In this document: in pieces, positions 28,220 through 39,172 of the stretch
Numbering within the stretch: position 1 is the first letter of the stretch
Layout: every line of letters starts with the position of its first letter
NCBI RefSeq assembly: GCF_000399665.1
Contig: NZ_KB976986.1
Location: 1,740,773-1,804,772, forward strand
Direction: 5' to 3'
DNA length: 64,000 nt
Origin: Acinetobacter calcoaceticus ANC 3811
GTDB taxonomy: Bacteria > Pseudomonadota > Gammaproteobacteria > Pseudomonadales > Moraxellaceae
The notes under the pieces: model-generated
Databases searched by the model: none
What the model was told of the DNA's origin: nothing
What the model saw: the letters and a program-made list of their open reading frames with translations, nothing else
Position numbers and translations under genes: made by a program

Positions 28220-28414
28220 ATGAAACTACTTATTGAAAATATGACTTGTGGTGGCTGTGCTCGTGGTGTGACAGCAACCATTCAAGACGTCGACCCAAAT
28301 GCAAAAGTAGATGTAGATTTAGCGACAAAAATCGTAATTGTAGAAACCAGTGAAAGCCTCGATAAAATTACCGAAGCGCTGGACGAAGATGGTTTCCCAG
28401 CTCAAGTGCAATAA
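28220..28414 (+). CDS. copZ: Copper chaperone CopZ (heavy-metal-associated domain)
   Basis: A 64-aa single-domain cytosolic metallochaperone that delivers Cu(I) to CopA. The metal-binding motif is ENMTCGGCARG (Cys near residues 10 and 13), within a ferredoxin-like fold length. ATG 28220 is seven bases after ggag; the ATG at 28214 is too close to the RBS. Divergent from copA and preceded by its own CueR-type promoter. Confidence 0.88.
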   Translation: MKLLIENMTCGGCARGVTATIQDVDPNAKVDVDLATKIVIVETSESLDKITEALDEDGFPAQVQ

Positions 28415-28465
28415 GAATTTGCATAACGCATAGCTTCAGACTTTGAGGCTATGCATTCATCTTAT

Positions 28466-29425
28466 TTAAAAATCGATACCATTTGAATCATCTATTGGGT
28501 TCTGATCGAGTGTAAAAACAGTCCGTTGATAAGGTATCCCTTCTAAATCGTAGACCTGATAAATACAATCAAATAAGAGTTGTAAGTCCTCACTTCTGTC
28601 CATTGCGCGTGCGGTAATAAAAATCGGACTGACTGCGCCATTGTCGAGAATTGGTATGTAATTTAAGTGAGGAAAACGAATGGTATCGGCACTGGCAGGA
28701 ATAATACATAAACCTTCTCCCGCTGCGACCAAGCCCAAAGCCAACTGAATTTCCCGTATCTCATGCATATTTTTTGGAACTAAACTATGCTCGGCAAAAA
28801 TATTCAAAAGCTGGGTCGAAAAATTGGGTTTCGGCGAAGTGGGATACATAAACATCTTTTCATCAATAAGATCGGCCAGATATACCCCTTCGGTACGCTG
28901 TGCAATGGGATGGCTGGTATGTGCAGCAACCACCAGTCGTTCTTTACGCAGCAGAATACGTCTCACGGCAGGATCACTAATTCTTAAACGTCCAAATCCA
29001 ACATCAATACGTCCTTCTTTTAATGCCTGTAGTTGCTCGGTCGTACTTAACTCCATCAGTTGAATATTCAAATGCGGTTGCTGTTGCCGAAATAAATAAA
29101 TAATTCGAGGCAGTAAACCATAGAGCAAAGACCCAACAAAGCCAATCGTCACGCTACGTTCAATCAGACCAATCCGCTTGGTCATACTTTTTATTTCTTC
29201 AGCATTCGACAAAAGTTTAAGGGCGTGTTGATAAAAGAAATGTCCTGCTGGGGTTGTCTGTAAAGGACGGCTTCCGCGCTCAAACAGTTGAATTCCAAGC
29301 TCACTTTCCAAATTTTGAATCTGTCGACTCAAAGGTGGTTGAGCAATAAATAGTTTTTCCGCCGCTTTTGTAAAGCTCTGCTCTTCAACAACAGCCACAA
29401 AATACCGTAAATGTCTTAGTTCCAT
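28466..29425 (-). CDS. benM: LysR-type benzoate/muconate-responsive regulator BenM
   Basis: A 319-aa LysR-type regulator. The N-terminus (MELRHLRYFVAVVEEQSFTK, winged HTH through about residue 60) and the effector-domain stretch IGFVGSLLYGLLPRI closely resemble A. baylyi BenM, which responds to cis,cis-muconate and benzoate and activates benA. It is slightly longer than the 304-aa A. baylyi protein. It is divergent from benA, the classic arrangement. Two ATAC-N7-GTAT-like elements lie in the shared 280-bp intergenic region. Confidence 0.93.
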   Translation of the reverse strand: MELRHLRYFVAVVEEQSFTKAAEKLFIAQPPLSRQIQNLESELGIQLFERGSRPLQTTPAGHFFYQHALKLLSNAEEIKSMTKRIGLIERSVTIGFVGSLLYGLLPRIIYLFRQQQPHLNIQLMELSTTEQLQALKEGRIDVGFGRLRISDPAVRRILLRKERLVVAAHTSHPIAQRTEGVYLADLIDEKMFMYPTSPKPNFSTQLLNIFAEHSLVPKNMHEIREIQLALGLVAAGEGLCIIPASADTIRFPHLNYIPILDNGAVSPIFITARAMDRSEDLQLLFDCIYQVYDLEGIPYQRTVFTLDQNPIDDSNGIDF

Positions 29426-29435
29426 AAGGCTTCCA

Positions 29436-29450
29436 TACCTTTAAGATATA
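29436..29450 (+). promoter_or_regulatory. Putative BenM binding site (benM-proximal)
   Basis: ATACCTTTAAGATAT matches the LysR consensus ATAC-N7-GTAT known for BenM/CatM except for one base in the second half-site. It lies directly upstream of benM, consistent with autoregulation. Confidence 0.5.
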
Positions 29451-29486
29451 AAAAAATGCAAATTCAGTCTTAGACACAGTTTAACC

Positions 29487-29501
29487 ATTCTTTTAAGGTA
29501 T
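29487..29501 (+). promoter_or_regulatory. Putative BenM binding site (benA-side)
   Basis: ATTCTTTTAAGGTAT reads ATACCTTAAAAGAAT on the minus strand, closely matching the sites at 29436 and 35102. It lies in the benM-benA regulatory region. Confidence 0.5.
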
Positions 29502-29705
29502 ATACAAGCAACAAACCGATGAAGTGATGAATTGCTTTGTGAAAAAGCCTTCTTGCCAATCTTCCAGTGATTCATCTTCATCAATTCACGGTTAAACACC
29601 CAGCGCGCTCATGCGCTTCATTGACAATATTAGGATATCAAGACCTTTTAGATCGTAGCTAAGGCCTTGGTGACTTCCACACTTTTGGAAAGTCGGAGAA
29701 CGGAC

Positions 29706-31088
29706 ATGCCACGTATTCCTGTAATCAATACTAGCCATCTTGACCGTATTGATGAATTGCTTGTCGATAACATCGATACAGGTGAATTTAAACTTCACCG
29801 CTCAGTTTTTACTGACGAAGCCCTATTTGACCTTGAAATGAAATACATCTTCGAAGGCAATTGGGTTTACTTAGCACACGAAAGCCAAATTCCAAATAAT
29901 AATGACTACTACACCACTCACATTGGTCGTCAGCCAGTCATTATTGCCCGCAACCGTAACGGCGAATTCAATGCCATGATCAATGCGTGTTCACACCGCG
30001 GAGCACAACTTTGCCGTCACAAGCGTGGTAACAAAGCAACATATACCTGCCCTTTCCACGGCTGGACGTTTAACAACTCAGGCAAACTTCTAAAAGTTAA
30101 AGACCCAAGCGAAGCTGGTTACTCTGACTGTTTTAATCAAGACGGCTCGCACGACCTTAAAAAAGTGGCTCGCTTTGAGAACTACAAAGGCTTCTTGTTT
30201 GGCAGCTTAAATCCCGACGTTCCTTCACTTGAAGAATTCTTGGGTGAAACCACGAAAATCATCGACATGATTGTTGACCAGTCTGAACATGGTTTAGAAG
30301 TTTTACGTGGTTCATCAACCTACACTTACGAAGGTAACTGGAAACTCACTGCTGAAAATGGTGCCGATGGTTACCACGTTTCTGCTGTTCACTGGAACTA
30401 TGCGGCAACAACTCAACACCGTAAAGAAACTCAAGCTGCCGATAACATCCGTGCGATGAGTGCAGGTTCTTGGGGTAAACAAGGCGGTGGCTCATATGGC
30501 TTTGAAAATGGCCACATGTTGCTTTGGACACAGTGGGCAAACCCGGAAGACCGTCCAAACTTCCCGAAAGCAGACGAATACACCGAAAAATACGGTGAAG
30601 CGATGTCGAAATGGATGATTGAGCGTTCACGTAACTTGTGTCTCTATCCAAACGTTTATTTGATGGATCAGTTCGGTTCGCAAATTCGTGTACTTCGCCC
30701 ACTTTCTGTCAATAGAACCGAAGTCACCATTTACTGTATCGCACCTAAAGGCGAAGCACCTGAAGCTCGTGCACGTCGTATTCGTCAATATGAAGATTTC
30801 TTTAATGCCTCAGGTATGGCAACACCAGACGATTTAGAAGAATTCCGTGCTTGTCAGGCAGGCTACGCAGGTATTGCACTTGAGTGGAATGACATGTGCC
30901 GTGGTTCAAAACACTGGATTTATGGACCAGACGATGCAGCAAATGAAATTGGTTTAAAACCAATGTTAAGTGGGATTAAAACTGAAGATGAGGGACTTTA
31001 TCTTGCCCAACATCAATATTGGTTACACACCATGAAACATGCGATTGCATCAGAGAAAGAAATTGCTGATCAGGGAGAAACAGCATGA
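29706..31088 (+). CDS. benA: Benzoate 1,2-dioxygenase, large (alpha) subunit
   Basis: The catalytic oxygenase subunit that converts benzoate to a cis-dihydrodiol. The Rieske [2Fe-2S] ligands are visible as CSHRG and CPFHGW (about residues 95-122), and the mononuclear-iron ligands in DGYHVSAVH (about 220-228). The 460-aa protein starts at ATG 29706 after ggagaa; an upstream in-frame extension to 29667 lacks an RBS. The stop overlaps benB by four bases (ATGA). Confidence 0.96.
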   Translation: MPRIPVINTSHLDRIDELLVDNIDTGEFKLHRSVFTDEALFDLEMKYIFEGNWVYLAHESQIPNNNDYYTTHIGRQPVIIARNRNGEFNAMINACSHRGAQLCRHKRGNKATYTCPFHGWTFNNSGKLLKVKDPSEAGYSDCFNQDGSHDLKKVARFENYKGFLFGSLNPDVPSLEEFLGETTKIIDMIVDQSEHGLEVLRGSSTYTYEGNWKLTAENGADGYHVSAVHWNYAATTQHRKETQAADNIRAMSAGSWGKQGGGSYGFENGHMLLWTQWANPEDRPNFPKADEYTEKYGEAMSKWMIERSRNLCLYPNVYLMDQFGSQIRVLRPLSVNRTEVTIYCIAPKGEAPEARARRIRQYEDFFNASGMATPDDLEEFRACQAGYAGIALEWNDMCRGSKHWIYGPDDAANEIGLKPMLSGIKTEDEGLYLAQHQYWLHTMKHAIASEKEIADQGETA

Positions 31089-31585
31089 GTGCTCAAGACA
31101 AAGCAACTTTAGAAAATATTGCTCAGTTTCTCTATCGTGAAGCTCGTTTTTTAGATGATGAACAATGGGAAGATTGGATTGAATGCTATGCACCCGAAGC
31201 TTCTTTCTGGATGCCCGCTTGGGACGACGACGATAGATTAACTGAAGATCCGCAATCTGAAATTTCACTTATTTATTATCCAGACCGTCAAGGTTTAGAA
31301 GATCGCGTGTTCCGTATCAAAACTGAGCGCTCATCTGCAACCATGCCGGACACACGCACAAGCCACAATATTGCCAACGTTGAAGTCGTAGAGCGCGACG
31401 GAGACAAAGTTACTGTTCGCTTTAACTGGAATACCTTAAGTTTCCGTTACAAGACAAATTACAGCTATTTCGGTATGTCACGTTATGTGATCGATTTTTC
31501 AGGTGATCAACCAAAAATCTTGAGCAAGTATGTCGTTTTGAAAAATGACTACATCAATCAAGTGATTGATATCTACCACCTTTAA
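31085..31585 (+). CDS. benB: Benzoate 1,2-dioxygenase, small (beta) subunit
   Basis: The 166-aa structural beta subunit of the oxygenase component ([21 protein letters not shown] near residue 13). It has no metal cofactor but is needed for the alpha3beta3 assembly. It overlaps benA by ATGA and sits 72 bases before benC. Confidence 0.95.
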   Translation: MSAQDKATLENIAQFLYREARFLDDEQWEDWIECYAPEASFWMPAWDDDDRLTEDPQSEISLIYYPDRQGLEDRVFRIKTERSSATMPDTRTSHNIANVEVVERDGDKVTVRFNWNTLSFRYKTNYSYFGMSRYVIDFSGDQPKILSKYVVLKNDYINQVIDIYHL

Positions 31586-31627
31586 GACATACCCCCCTCA
31601 GTTAAACGGACTGTTGGCTGAGGGTAA

Positions 31628-32674
<1,047 letters not shown>

Positions 32675-32695
32675 CTCAAGGTGGAGAAGTTATCT

Positions 32696-33481
32696 ATGTC
32701 AAACCGTCAAAGATTTACCGATAAAGTCGTGATTGTCACAGGTAGTGCCCAAGGTATTGGTCGTGGTGTGGCACTGCAAGTTGCAGCTGAGGGTGGACAA
32801 GTCGTCATGGCTGACCGCTCTGAATATGTTGAAGAAGTTCTCAAAGAAATTCAGAGTGCAAATGGCAATGCCGTCACGATTAATGCTGACCTTGAAACCT
32901 ATGCAGGTGCGCAAGCGGTGGTTGCAAAAGCCATTGAACACTATGGTCGGGTAGATATCCTGATTAATAACGTAGGCGGCGCGATCTGGATGAAACCTTT
33001 TGAAGAGTTTTCCGAAGAAGAGATCATTAAGGAAGTCAATCGCTCATTGTTTCCAACGTTATGGTGTTGCCGCGCTGTGCTCCCCGCCATGATTAAGCAA
33101 CAATCGGGGGTTATTGTAAATGTATCTTCAATTGCAACCCGTGGTATTAACCGTATTCCTTACTCTGCATCTAAGGGCGGTGTAAATGCTCTAACAGCAT
33201 CGCTTGCTTTTGAACATGCGAAAGATGGGATTCGAGTCAATGCCGTTGCGACAGGTGGAACCGAAGCACCGCCTCGCAAAGTACCACGCAATGCCAATCC
33301 GTTAAGTCAAAATGAAAAAGACTGGATGCAGCAAGTGGTTGATCAAACCATAGATCGAACATTTATGGGTCGTTATGGCACAATTCAAGAACAAGTAAAT
33401 GCAATTTTATTTCTTGCATCAGACGATGCATCTTATATGACCGGATCGGTTATTTCGGTCGGAGGTGGAGATCAGGGTTAA
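32696..33481 (+). CDS. benD: cis-1,2-dihydroxycyclohexa-3,5-diene-1-carboxylate dehydrogenase
   Basis: A short-chain dehydrogenase that oxidises and decarboxylates the benzoate dihydrodiol to catechol. The NAD-binding motif VTGSAQGIGRG (about residue 11) and catalytic YSASKGG (about 152) are present. ATG 32696 follows an aaggtggag RBS; the in-frame GTG at 32681 lies inside that RBS and is unlikely. Confidence 0.95.
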   Translation: MSNRQRFTDKVVIVTGSAQGIGRGVALQVAAEGGQVVMADRSEYVEEVLKEIQSANGNAVTINADLETYAGAQAVVAKAIEHYGRVDILINNVGGAIWMKPFEEFSEEEIIKEVNRSLFPTLWCCRAVLPAMIKQQSGVIVNVSSIATRGINRIPYSASKGGVNALTASLAFEHAKDGIRVNAVATGGTEAPPRKVPRNANPLSQNEKDWMQQVVDQTIDRTFMGRYGTIQEQVNAILFLASDDASYMTGSVISVGGGDQG

Positions 33482-33538
33482 CCCTGATCTTTTTGCATGA
33501 TTGGGTAAATAACATGATTTGCATGGAGGCAATCACAC

Positions 33539-34732
33539 ATGGCAACCCTGTTAAAGACATTAAAAAATGACTGGTCTATATCAGCAACAGTTGCTGGCTT
33601 TCTTGCGGTTTTAATTTCTTACTCAGGCCCACTGATTATTTTTTTCCAAGCTGCTCAGCGTGCCCATGTGTCCACCGATATGATGGTGTCATGGATTTGG
33701 GGGATTTCAATTGGTGCCGCCGTTTCAGGTATTTATCTTTCAATTAAATATAAAACGCCTGTTATAACCGCATGGTCAGCACCGGGCACTGCCCTATTAG
33801 TTACCCTATTTCCAAACGTCTCGTTGAATGAAGCGGTAGCCGCCTATATTACTTCTGCTATCGTTATTTTTTTAATTGGCGTTACAGGTTACTTCGACAA
33901 GTTACTGAAGTGGATTCCGCAAGACGTTGCTGCTGGCATGATGGCCGGTATTCTTTTTCAATTTGGTATTGGTCTATTTACTGCGTCGGATAGCATGCCT
34001 TTTATTGTTTTTAGCATGCTTATTGTCTTTTTAATTGCTAAACGTTTAATGCCTCGCTACACCATGATTTGGGTGTTAGCTGCTGGAGTTTTATTAAGCC
34101 TCATTTTAGGCAAAATGAACCCGGTTGATGTGAGTTTTAGTTTAGCGATCCCGCAGTGGATTAGCCCAGAATGGACATGGAACTCAACACTCAACCTCGC
34201 TGTTCCTCTTATTTTAGTCAGCCTAACCGGCCAATTTTTACCGGGTATGGCGATTATGAAACTCAGCGGTTACGACACACCAGCCAAACCCATTATTACT
34301 GTCACCAGTATTGCCTCTTTAGCTGTTGCCTGTGTCGGCGGTATTACAATTGTACTTGCCTCAATTACCGCAGCTTTATGTATGGGCAAAGATGCACATG
34401 AACTGAAAGAAAAACGCTATATCGCAGGAATTGCCAACGGGATTTTTTATATTTTAGGAGGCTTATTTGCTGGCAGCATTGTCATGCTATTTAGCTTACT
34501 TCCTAAAGAGTTGGTTGCAGCACTGGCAGGTTTAGCCTTGCTTGGAGCAATTGCCACCAATATTTCTGTTGCCATGAAAAATGACAGTCAACGTGATGCT
34601 GCACTTATTACCTTTTTAGCGACAGCATCAGGCATGCATTTCCTTGGATTAAGCTCAGTTTTTTGGGGTATTTGTATTGGTGTAATCGCCCATTTCATTC
34701 TCACACCACGCTCAACGCCAGCCACAAATTAA
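33539..34732 (+). CDS. benE: Benzoate transporter of the BenE family
   Basis: A 397-aa membrane protein with about 11-12 hydrophobic segments, matching the benzoate:H+ symporter (BenE) family (TVAGFLAVLISYSGP near residue 16, TAWSAPGTALL near 75). It is 57 bases after benD, so probably in the same transcript, and is followed by a strong terminator. It may import benzoate. Confidence 0.92.
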   Translation: MATLLKTLKNDWSISATVAGFLAVLISYSGPLIIFFQAAQRAHVSTDMMVSWIWGISIGAAVSGIYLSIKYKTPVITAWSAPGTALLVTLFPNVSLNEAVAAYITSAIVIFLIGVTGYFDKLLKWIPQDVAAGMMAGILFQFGIGLFTASDSMPFIVFSMLIVFLIAKRLMPRYTMIWVLAAGVLLSLILGKMNPVDVSFSLAIPQWISPEWTWNSTLNLAVPLILVSLTGQFLPGMAIMKLSGYDTPAKPIITVTSIASLAVACVGGITIVLASITAALCMGKDAHELKEKRYIAGIANGIFYILGGLFAGSIVMLFSLLPKELVAALAGLALLGAIATNISVAMKNDSQRDAALITFLATASGMHFLGLSSVFWGICIGVIAHFILTPRSTPATN

Positions 34733-34769
34733 GTTTTTTCTCTAAACAGCCAAACTAAAATAAAGCCTC

Positions 34770-34823
34770 AATCGCCAAATCAGAATGCAAATAATTTGCT
34801 ACCCCTGATTTGGCGATTTTTAT
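34770..34823 (+). terminator. Rho-independent terminator after benE
   Basis: A 14-bp perfect stem (aatcgccaaatcag / ctgatttggcgatt) with a T-rich tail separates benABCDE from benKP. Confidence 0.85.
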
Positions 34824-35209
34824 TTAATATAAATTAAATTTCATTTTTAAGATAAAACTCTAAAATAATTAAATAATAGACTTTAGTATTTTGTTTTTAT
34901 ATTTTCACTTCAACTCATAATATAAATTGAGCTATATTTTTAGCTGTGATTCTCATCAATAAAATCTACAAAAAAATAGCTACAAAAACCTTAAAATTCT
35001 CACTATACAATATTTAACTCCATTTTAAAGACACAACACAGCCAGCTCAAACAATAAAAATAAATACATATTTTTCAAACAATTAAATCAATAAAAACAC
35101 AATACCTTAAAGACATAAAGATATATCAATTAGGTTTTTGACTCTAATCCAATAACAAAATAGTTTATTAAAAAATAACGCGATACTTCACAAATTGGAG
35201 GTGAAGAAA
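34824..35209. other. AT-rich promoter region of benK
   Basis: About 385 bases with no gene. It holds a BenM-like site at 35102-35116 and a ggaggtg RBS directly before benK. No other structure was seen. Confidence 0.55.
35102..35116 (+). promoter_or_regulatory. Putative BenM binding site upstream of benK
   Basis: ATACCTTAAAGACAT shares ATACCTT-A-A-R with the two elements between benM and benA. It lies 94 bases upstream of the benK start, suggesting that benKP is regulated with the catabolic genes. Confidence 0.45.
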
Positions 35210-36568
35210 ATGGATACGAGCAAGGTTAATATTAATGAGCTAATTGATAAAGCACGTTTCACATCTTTCCATTGGAAAGTTTTAATCTGGTGTTTACTTA
35301 TTATTATCTTTGATGGATATGATTTAGTTATTTATGGGGTTGCTCTTCCTCTGTTAATGCAGCAATGGTCATTAACTGCGGTAGAAGCTGGTTTACTCGC
35401 CAGTGCTGCTCTATTCGGGATGATGTTTGGTGCCATGATTTTCGGCACGCTTTCAGACAAATTAGGCCGTAAAAAAACCATTCTGATTTGTGTCACTTTA
35501 TTTAGCGGATTTACCTTTATAGGTGCCTTTGCCAAAGGACCAACCGAGTTTGCAATTCTGCGCTTTATGGCAGGCCTTGGTATTGGTGGGGTCATGCCAA
35601 ACGTTGTGGCACTTATGACCGAATATGCACCCAAAAAAATCCGCAGTACATTGGTCGCAATCATGTTTAGTGGCTATGCAATTGGCGGCATGACATCTGC
35701 TCTACTCGGTGCATGGCTCGTGAAAGACATGGGCTGGCAAATCATGTTTTTAATTGCGGGTGTTCCCCTATTATTACTCCCGCTGATCTGGAAATTTTTG
35801 CCTGAATCTCTCACCTTTTTAGTGAAATCGAACCATAGCGAACAGGCAAAAAGTATTGTCAGCAAAATTGCACCTCAAACTCAGTTAAACGCCAATACAC
35901 AACTGGTGTTAAACGAAAGCACCACAACAGATGCACCTGTCCGTGCACTTTTCCAACAAGGGCGTACCTTCAGCACATTTATGTTCTGGATTGCTTTCTT
36001 TATGTGTTTACTCATGGTGTATGCCTTAGGAAGCTGGTTACCTAAACTCATGCTGCAAGCGGGCTATTCGTTAGGTGCGAGCATGTTGTTCCTGTTTGCA
36101 CTCAATATTGGCGGCATGGTCGGTGCAATTGGTGGCGGTGCTTTAGCAGACAGATTCCATTTAAAACCTGTTATTACGATCATGTTTATTGTGGGGTCAG
36201 CAGCTTTAATTTTACTTGGCATTAATAGTCCACAATTTATTTTATATAGCCTGATTGCGATTGCTGGCGCTGCCACAATTGGTTCGCAAATCTTACTCTA
36301 CACCTTCGTTGCACAGTTCTATCCGACAGCACTTCGCTCAACTGGCATGGGCTGGGCATCTGGAATTGGTCGTATCGGCGCGATTATTGGACCAGTTTTA
36401 ACTGGAGCCCTACTCACACTTGAGCTTCCTCACCAAATGAATTTCTTAGCGATTGCAATTCCGGGTGTGATTGCTGCACTTGCAATATTTATGGTCAATC
36501 TAAAAGCCTCTGTTGCTGCACAGACTCCATCAACTTTTAACCCTCAAAACACGCTTACCCAGCAGTAA
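35210..36568 (+). CDS. benK: Benzoate MFS transporter
   Basis: A 452-aa major facilitator (aromatic acid:H+ symporter family) with 12 hydrophobic segments. It shows the aromatic-acid transporter N-terminal D-G-Y-D-L motif (IIFDGYDLVIYG near residue 25) and the MFS loop motif GTLSDKLGRKK (about 80). ATG 35210 follows ggaggtgaagaaa. With benP immediately downstream and the ben genes upstream, BenK is the natural assignment. Confidence 0.93.
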   Translation: MDTSKVNINELIDKARFTSFHWKVLIWCLLIIIFDGYDLVIYGVALPLLMQQWSLTAVEAGLLASAALFGMMFGAMIFGTLSDKLGRKKTILICVTLFSGFTFIGAFAKGPTEFAILRFMAGLGIGGVMPNVVALMTEYAPKKIRSTLVAIMFSGYAIGGMTSALLGAWLVKDMGWQIMFLIAGVPLLLLPLIWKFLPESLTFLVKSNHSEQAKSIVSKIAPQTQLNANTQLVLNESTTTDAPVRALFQQGRTFSTFMFWIAFFMCLLMVYALGSWLPKLMLQAGYSLGASMLFLFALNIGGMVGAIGGGALADRFHLKPVITIMFIVGSAALILLGINSPQFILYSLIAIAGAATIGSQILLYTFVAQFYPTALRSTGMGWASGIGRIGAIIGPVLTGALLTLELPHQMNFLAIAIPGVIAALAIFMVNLKASVAAQTPSTFNPQNTLTQQ

Positions 36569-36612
36569 ACATACATGCGCCGAGGACTGGCGCATCTTTT
36601 TGGAAATGGATT

Positions 36613-37869
36613 ATGAAACTATTACATCGCTTTCAGCCACATGCTTTAACCTTCGCAACCTTAGTATTGATGTGTGGCAATTCATTCGCTGCAAATCCAA
36701 ATCAGCAGTCTGAAGATGAATGGAAATTCACTTTAAAAAACGCCTATATCAACCGTAATTTTGATAATGATGCACTCAAAGACACCGGGAGCTGGTCTCA
36801 GGCTGCATCTTTATTTTATAAATCGAAAATGCATGACACCCCGTTAGTGATAGCAGACAAGCCTATTACGATCGGGGCCGATGCTTCTGTTCAATACGCC
36901 GTTCGCTTAAGTTCAGACAAACATGTTGCGGACACAGTTTTGCCTTTTAATAAAGAAACTCAGTCACAAGCATCCGACTTTTTAAAATACGGCGCGACCT
37001 TAAAACTGGGTTATGACAAAACACTTTTAAGTGTCGGTGAACTCTGGTTAGACCTGCCTGTAACAGCTGTCGATGCCAGCCGACAATTGCTTGCTTCTTA
37101 TTGGGGAACCAATCTTAAGTCGCAACTTTCAGATCAGCTTTATGCTGAAATTGGACGAGTGGAAAAAGTCTCTCCACGCAATGAAGAAGACTTTAAAAAG
37201 TTTTCATTCACGGCAAAGGGAATTACCAAAGAATCTGATGGTTTGAATTATATTGACCTGCGCTATCAATTTACGCCGTCTTTAAAGGGCGAATATTACT
37301 TTGGTAATTTAGAAGATCTCTACAACAAACACTATGTAGGGCTTGAGCATAATTGGAAACAACCTAATTTTGCTCTTACCTCTAAGTTTAAATATTTCAA
37401 TGCAAAAGATGATGGCAATACTTTTGATATTGATGCGCAAAACATTGGGGTGCTAGAGACTCTTAAAGTAAAAAATCATACCTTTGGTTTAGGTTACCAG
37501 CAAATTATGGGTGAATCGGCTTATCCATTACCAGATGGCTTTTTGCCAGAGACCTATTTTATTAACTGGAATACCACTGGATTCTTTAAAGAAGACGAAA
37601 AGTCTTACCATGTGATGTATGGCTACGACTTTAAAGACTATGTACCGGGCCTAAATGCGATGGTGAAATATGTTTACGGCCATGACTTTAAAGCAGCCAA
37701 TGGTGAGAAAAACCATGAAACCGAGTCGAATGTGATTTTAAACTATGCGTTTCAACAGCCATTCTTAAAAGGCGTTGCCCTGCAATATATTCGTATTGAT
37801 TACAACGTTAAACATGGTAATGACTTTGGTGAAGACCGTTTGTTTGTAAACTACACCAAAAAGTTTTAA
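36613..37869 (+). CDS. benP: Outer-membrane porin, OprD-like (BenP)
   Basis: A 418-aa outer-membrane beta-barrel with an N-terminal signal peptide cleaved near SFAANP (about residue 26) and a terminal aromatic residue (VNYTKKF). It resembles the OprD/OccD family used for aromatic acid uptake. Position 44 bases after benK supports outer-membrane entry of benzoate as its role. Confidence 0.9.
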   Translation: MKLLHRFQPHALTFATLVLMCGNSFAANPNQQSEDEWKFTLKNAYINRNFDNDALKDTGSWSQAASLFYKSKMHDTPLVIADKPITIGADASVQYAVRLSSDKHVADTVLPFNKETQSQASDFLKYGATLKLGYDKTLLSVGELWLDLPVTAVDASRQLLASYWGTNLKSQLSDQLYAEIGRVEKVSPRNEEDFKKFSFTAKGITKESDGLNYIDLRYQFTPSLKGEYYFGNLEDLYNKHYVGLEHNWKQPNFALTSKFKYFNAKDDGNTFDIDAQNIGVLETLKVKNHTFGLGYQQIMGESAYPLPDGFLPETYFINWNTTGFFKEDEKSYHVMYGYDFKDYVPGLNAMVKYVYGHDFKAANGEKNHETESNVILNYAFQQPFLKGVALQYIRIDYNVKHGNDFGEDRLFVNYTKKF

Positions 37870-37890
37870 TAACTTTTGATTTAATCTAAG

Positions 37891-37915
37891 CGGGCCAATT
37901 TTGGCCCGTTTTTTA
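37891..37915 (+). terminator. Rho-independent terminator after benP
   Basis: Stem cgggccaa/ttggcccg followed by six T. Confidence 0.9.
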
Positions 37916-37930
37916 TATTATTTCGCTCAT

Positions 37931-37955
37931 AAAAAACGCTCTTACGAGCGTTTTT
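37931..37955. terminator. Bidirectional terminator between benP and the KAS III gene
   Basis: Hairpin aaaaacgctc/gagcgttttt, readable in both directions; it probably ends the minus-strand KAS III transcript. Confidence 0.8.
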
Positions 37956-37970
37956 AATTAACCTTGCAAC

Positions 37971-39086
<1,116 letters not shown>

Positions 39087-39172
39087 CTAAAAAAATGAAT
39101 AGGGTCTGTTAATCTTTCATTTATAAATTGCGTTGTAAGCTAAACAACAACATAAACAGACCCCGATCTATC

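Noticed and set aside
39100..39165. gggtctgtt ... aacagaccc inverted repeat downstream of hrpA
   Set aside because: Arms are short and about 50 bases apart, with no T-run; too weak to call a terminator.
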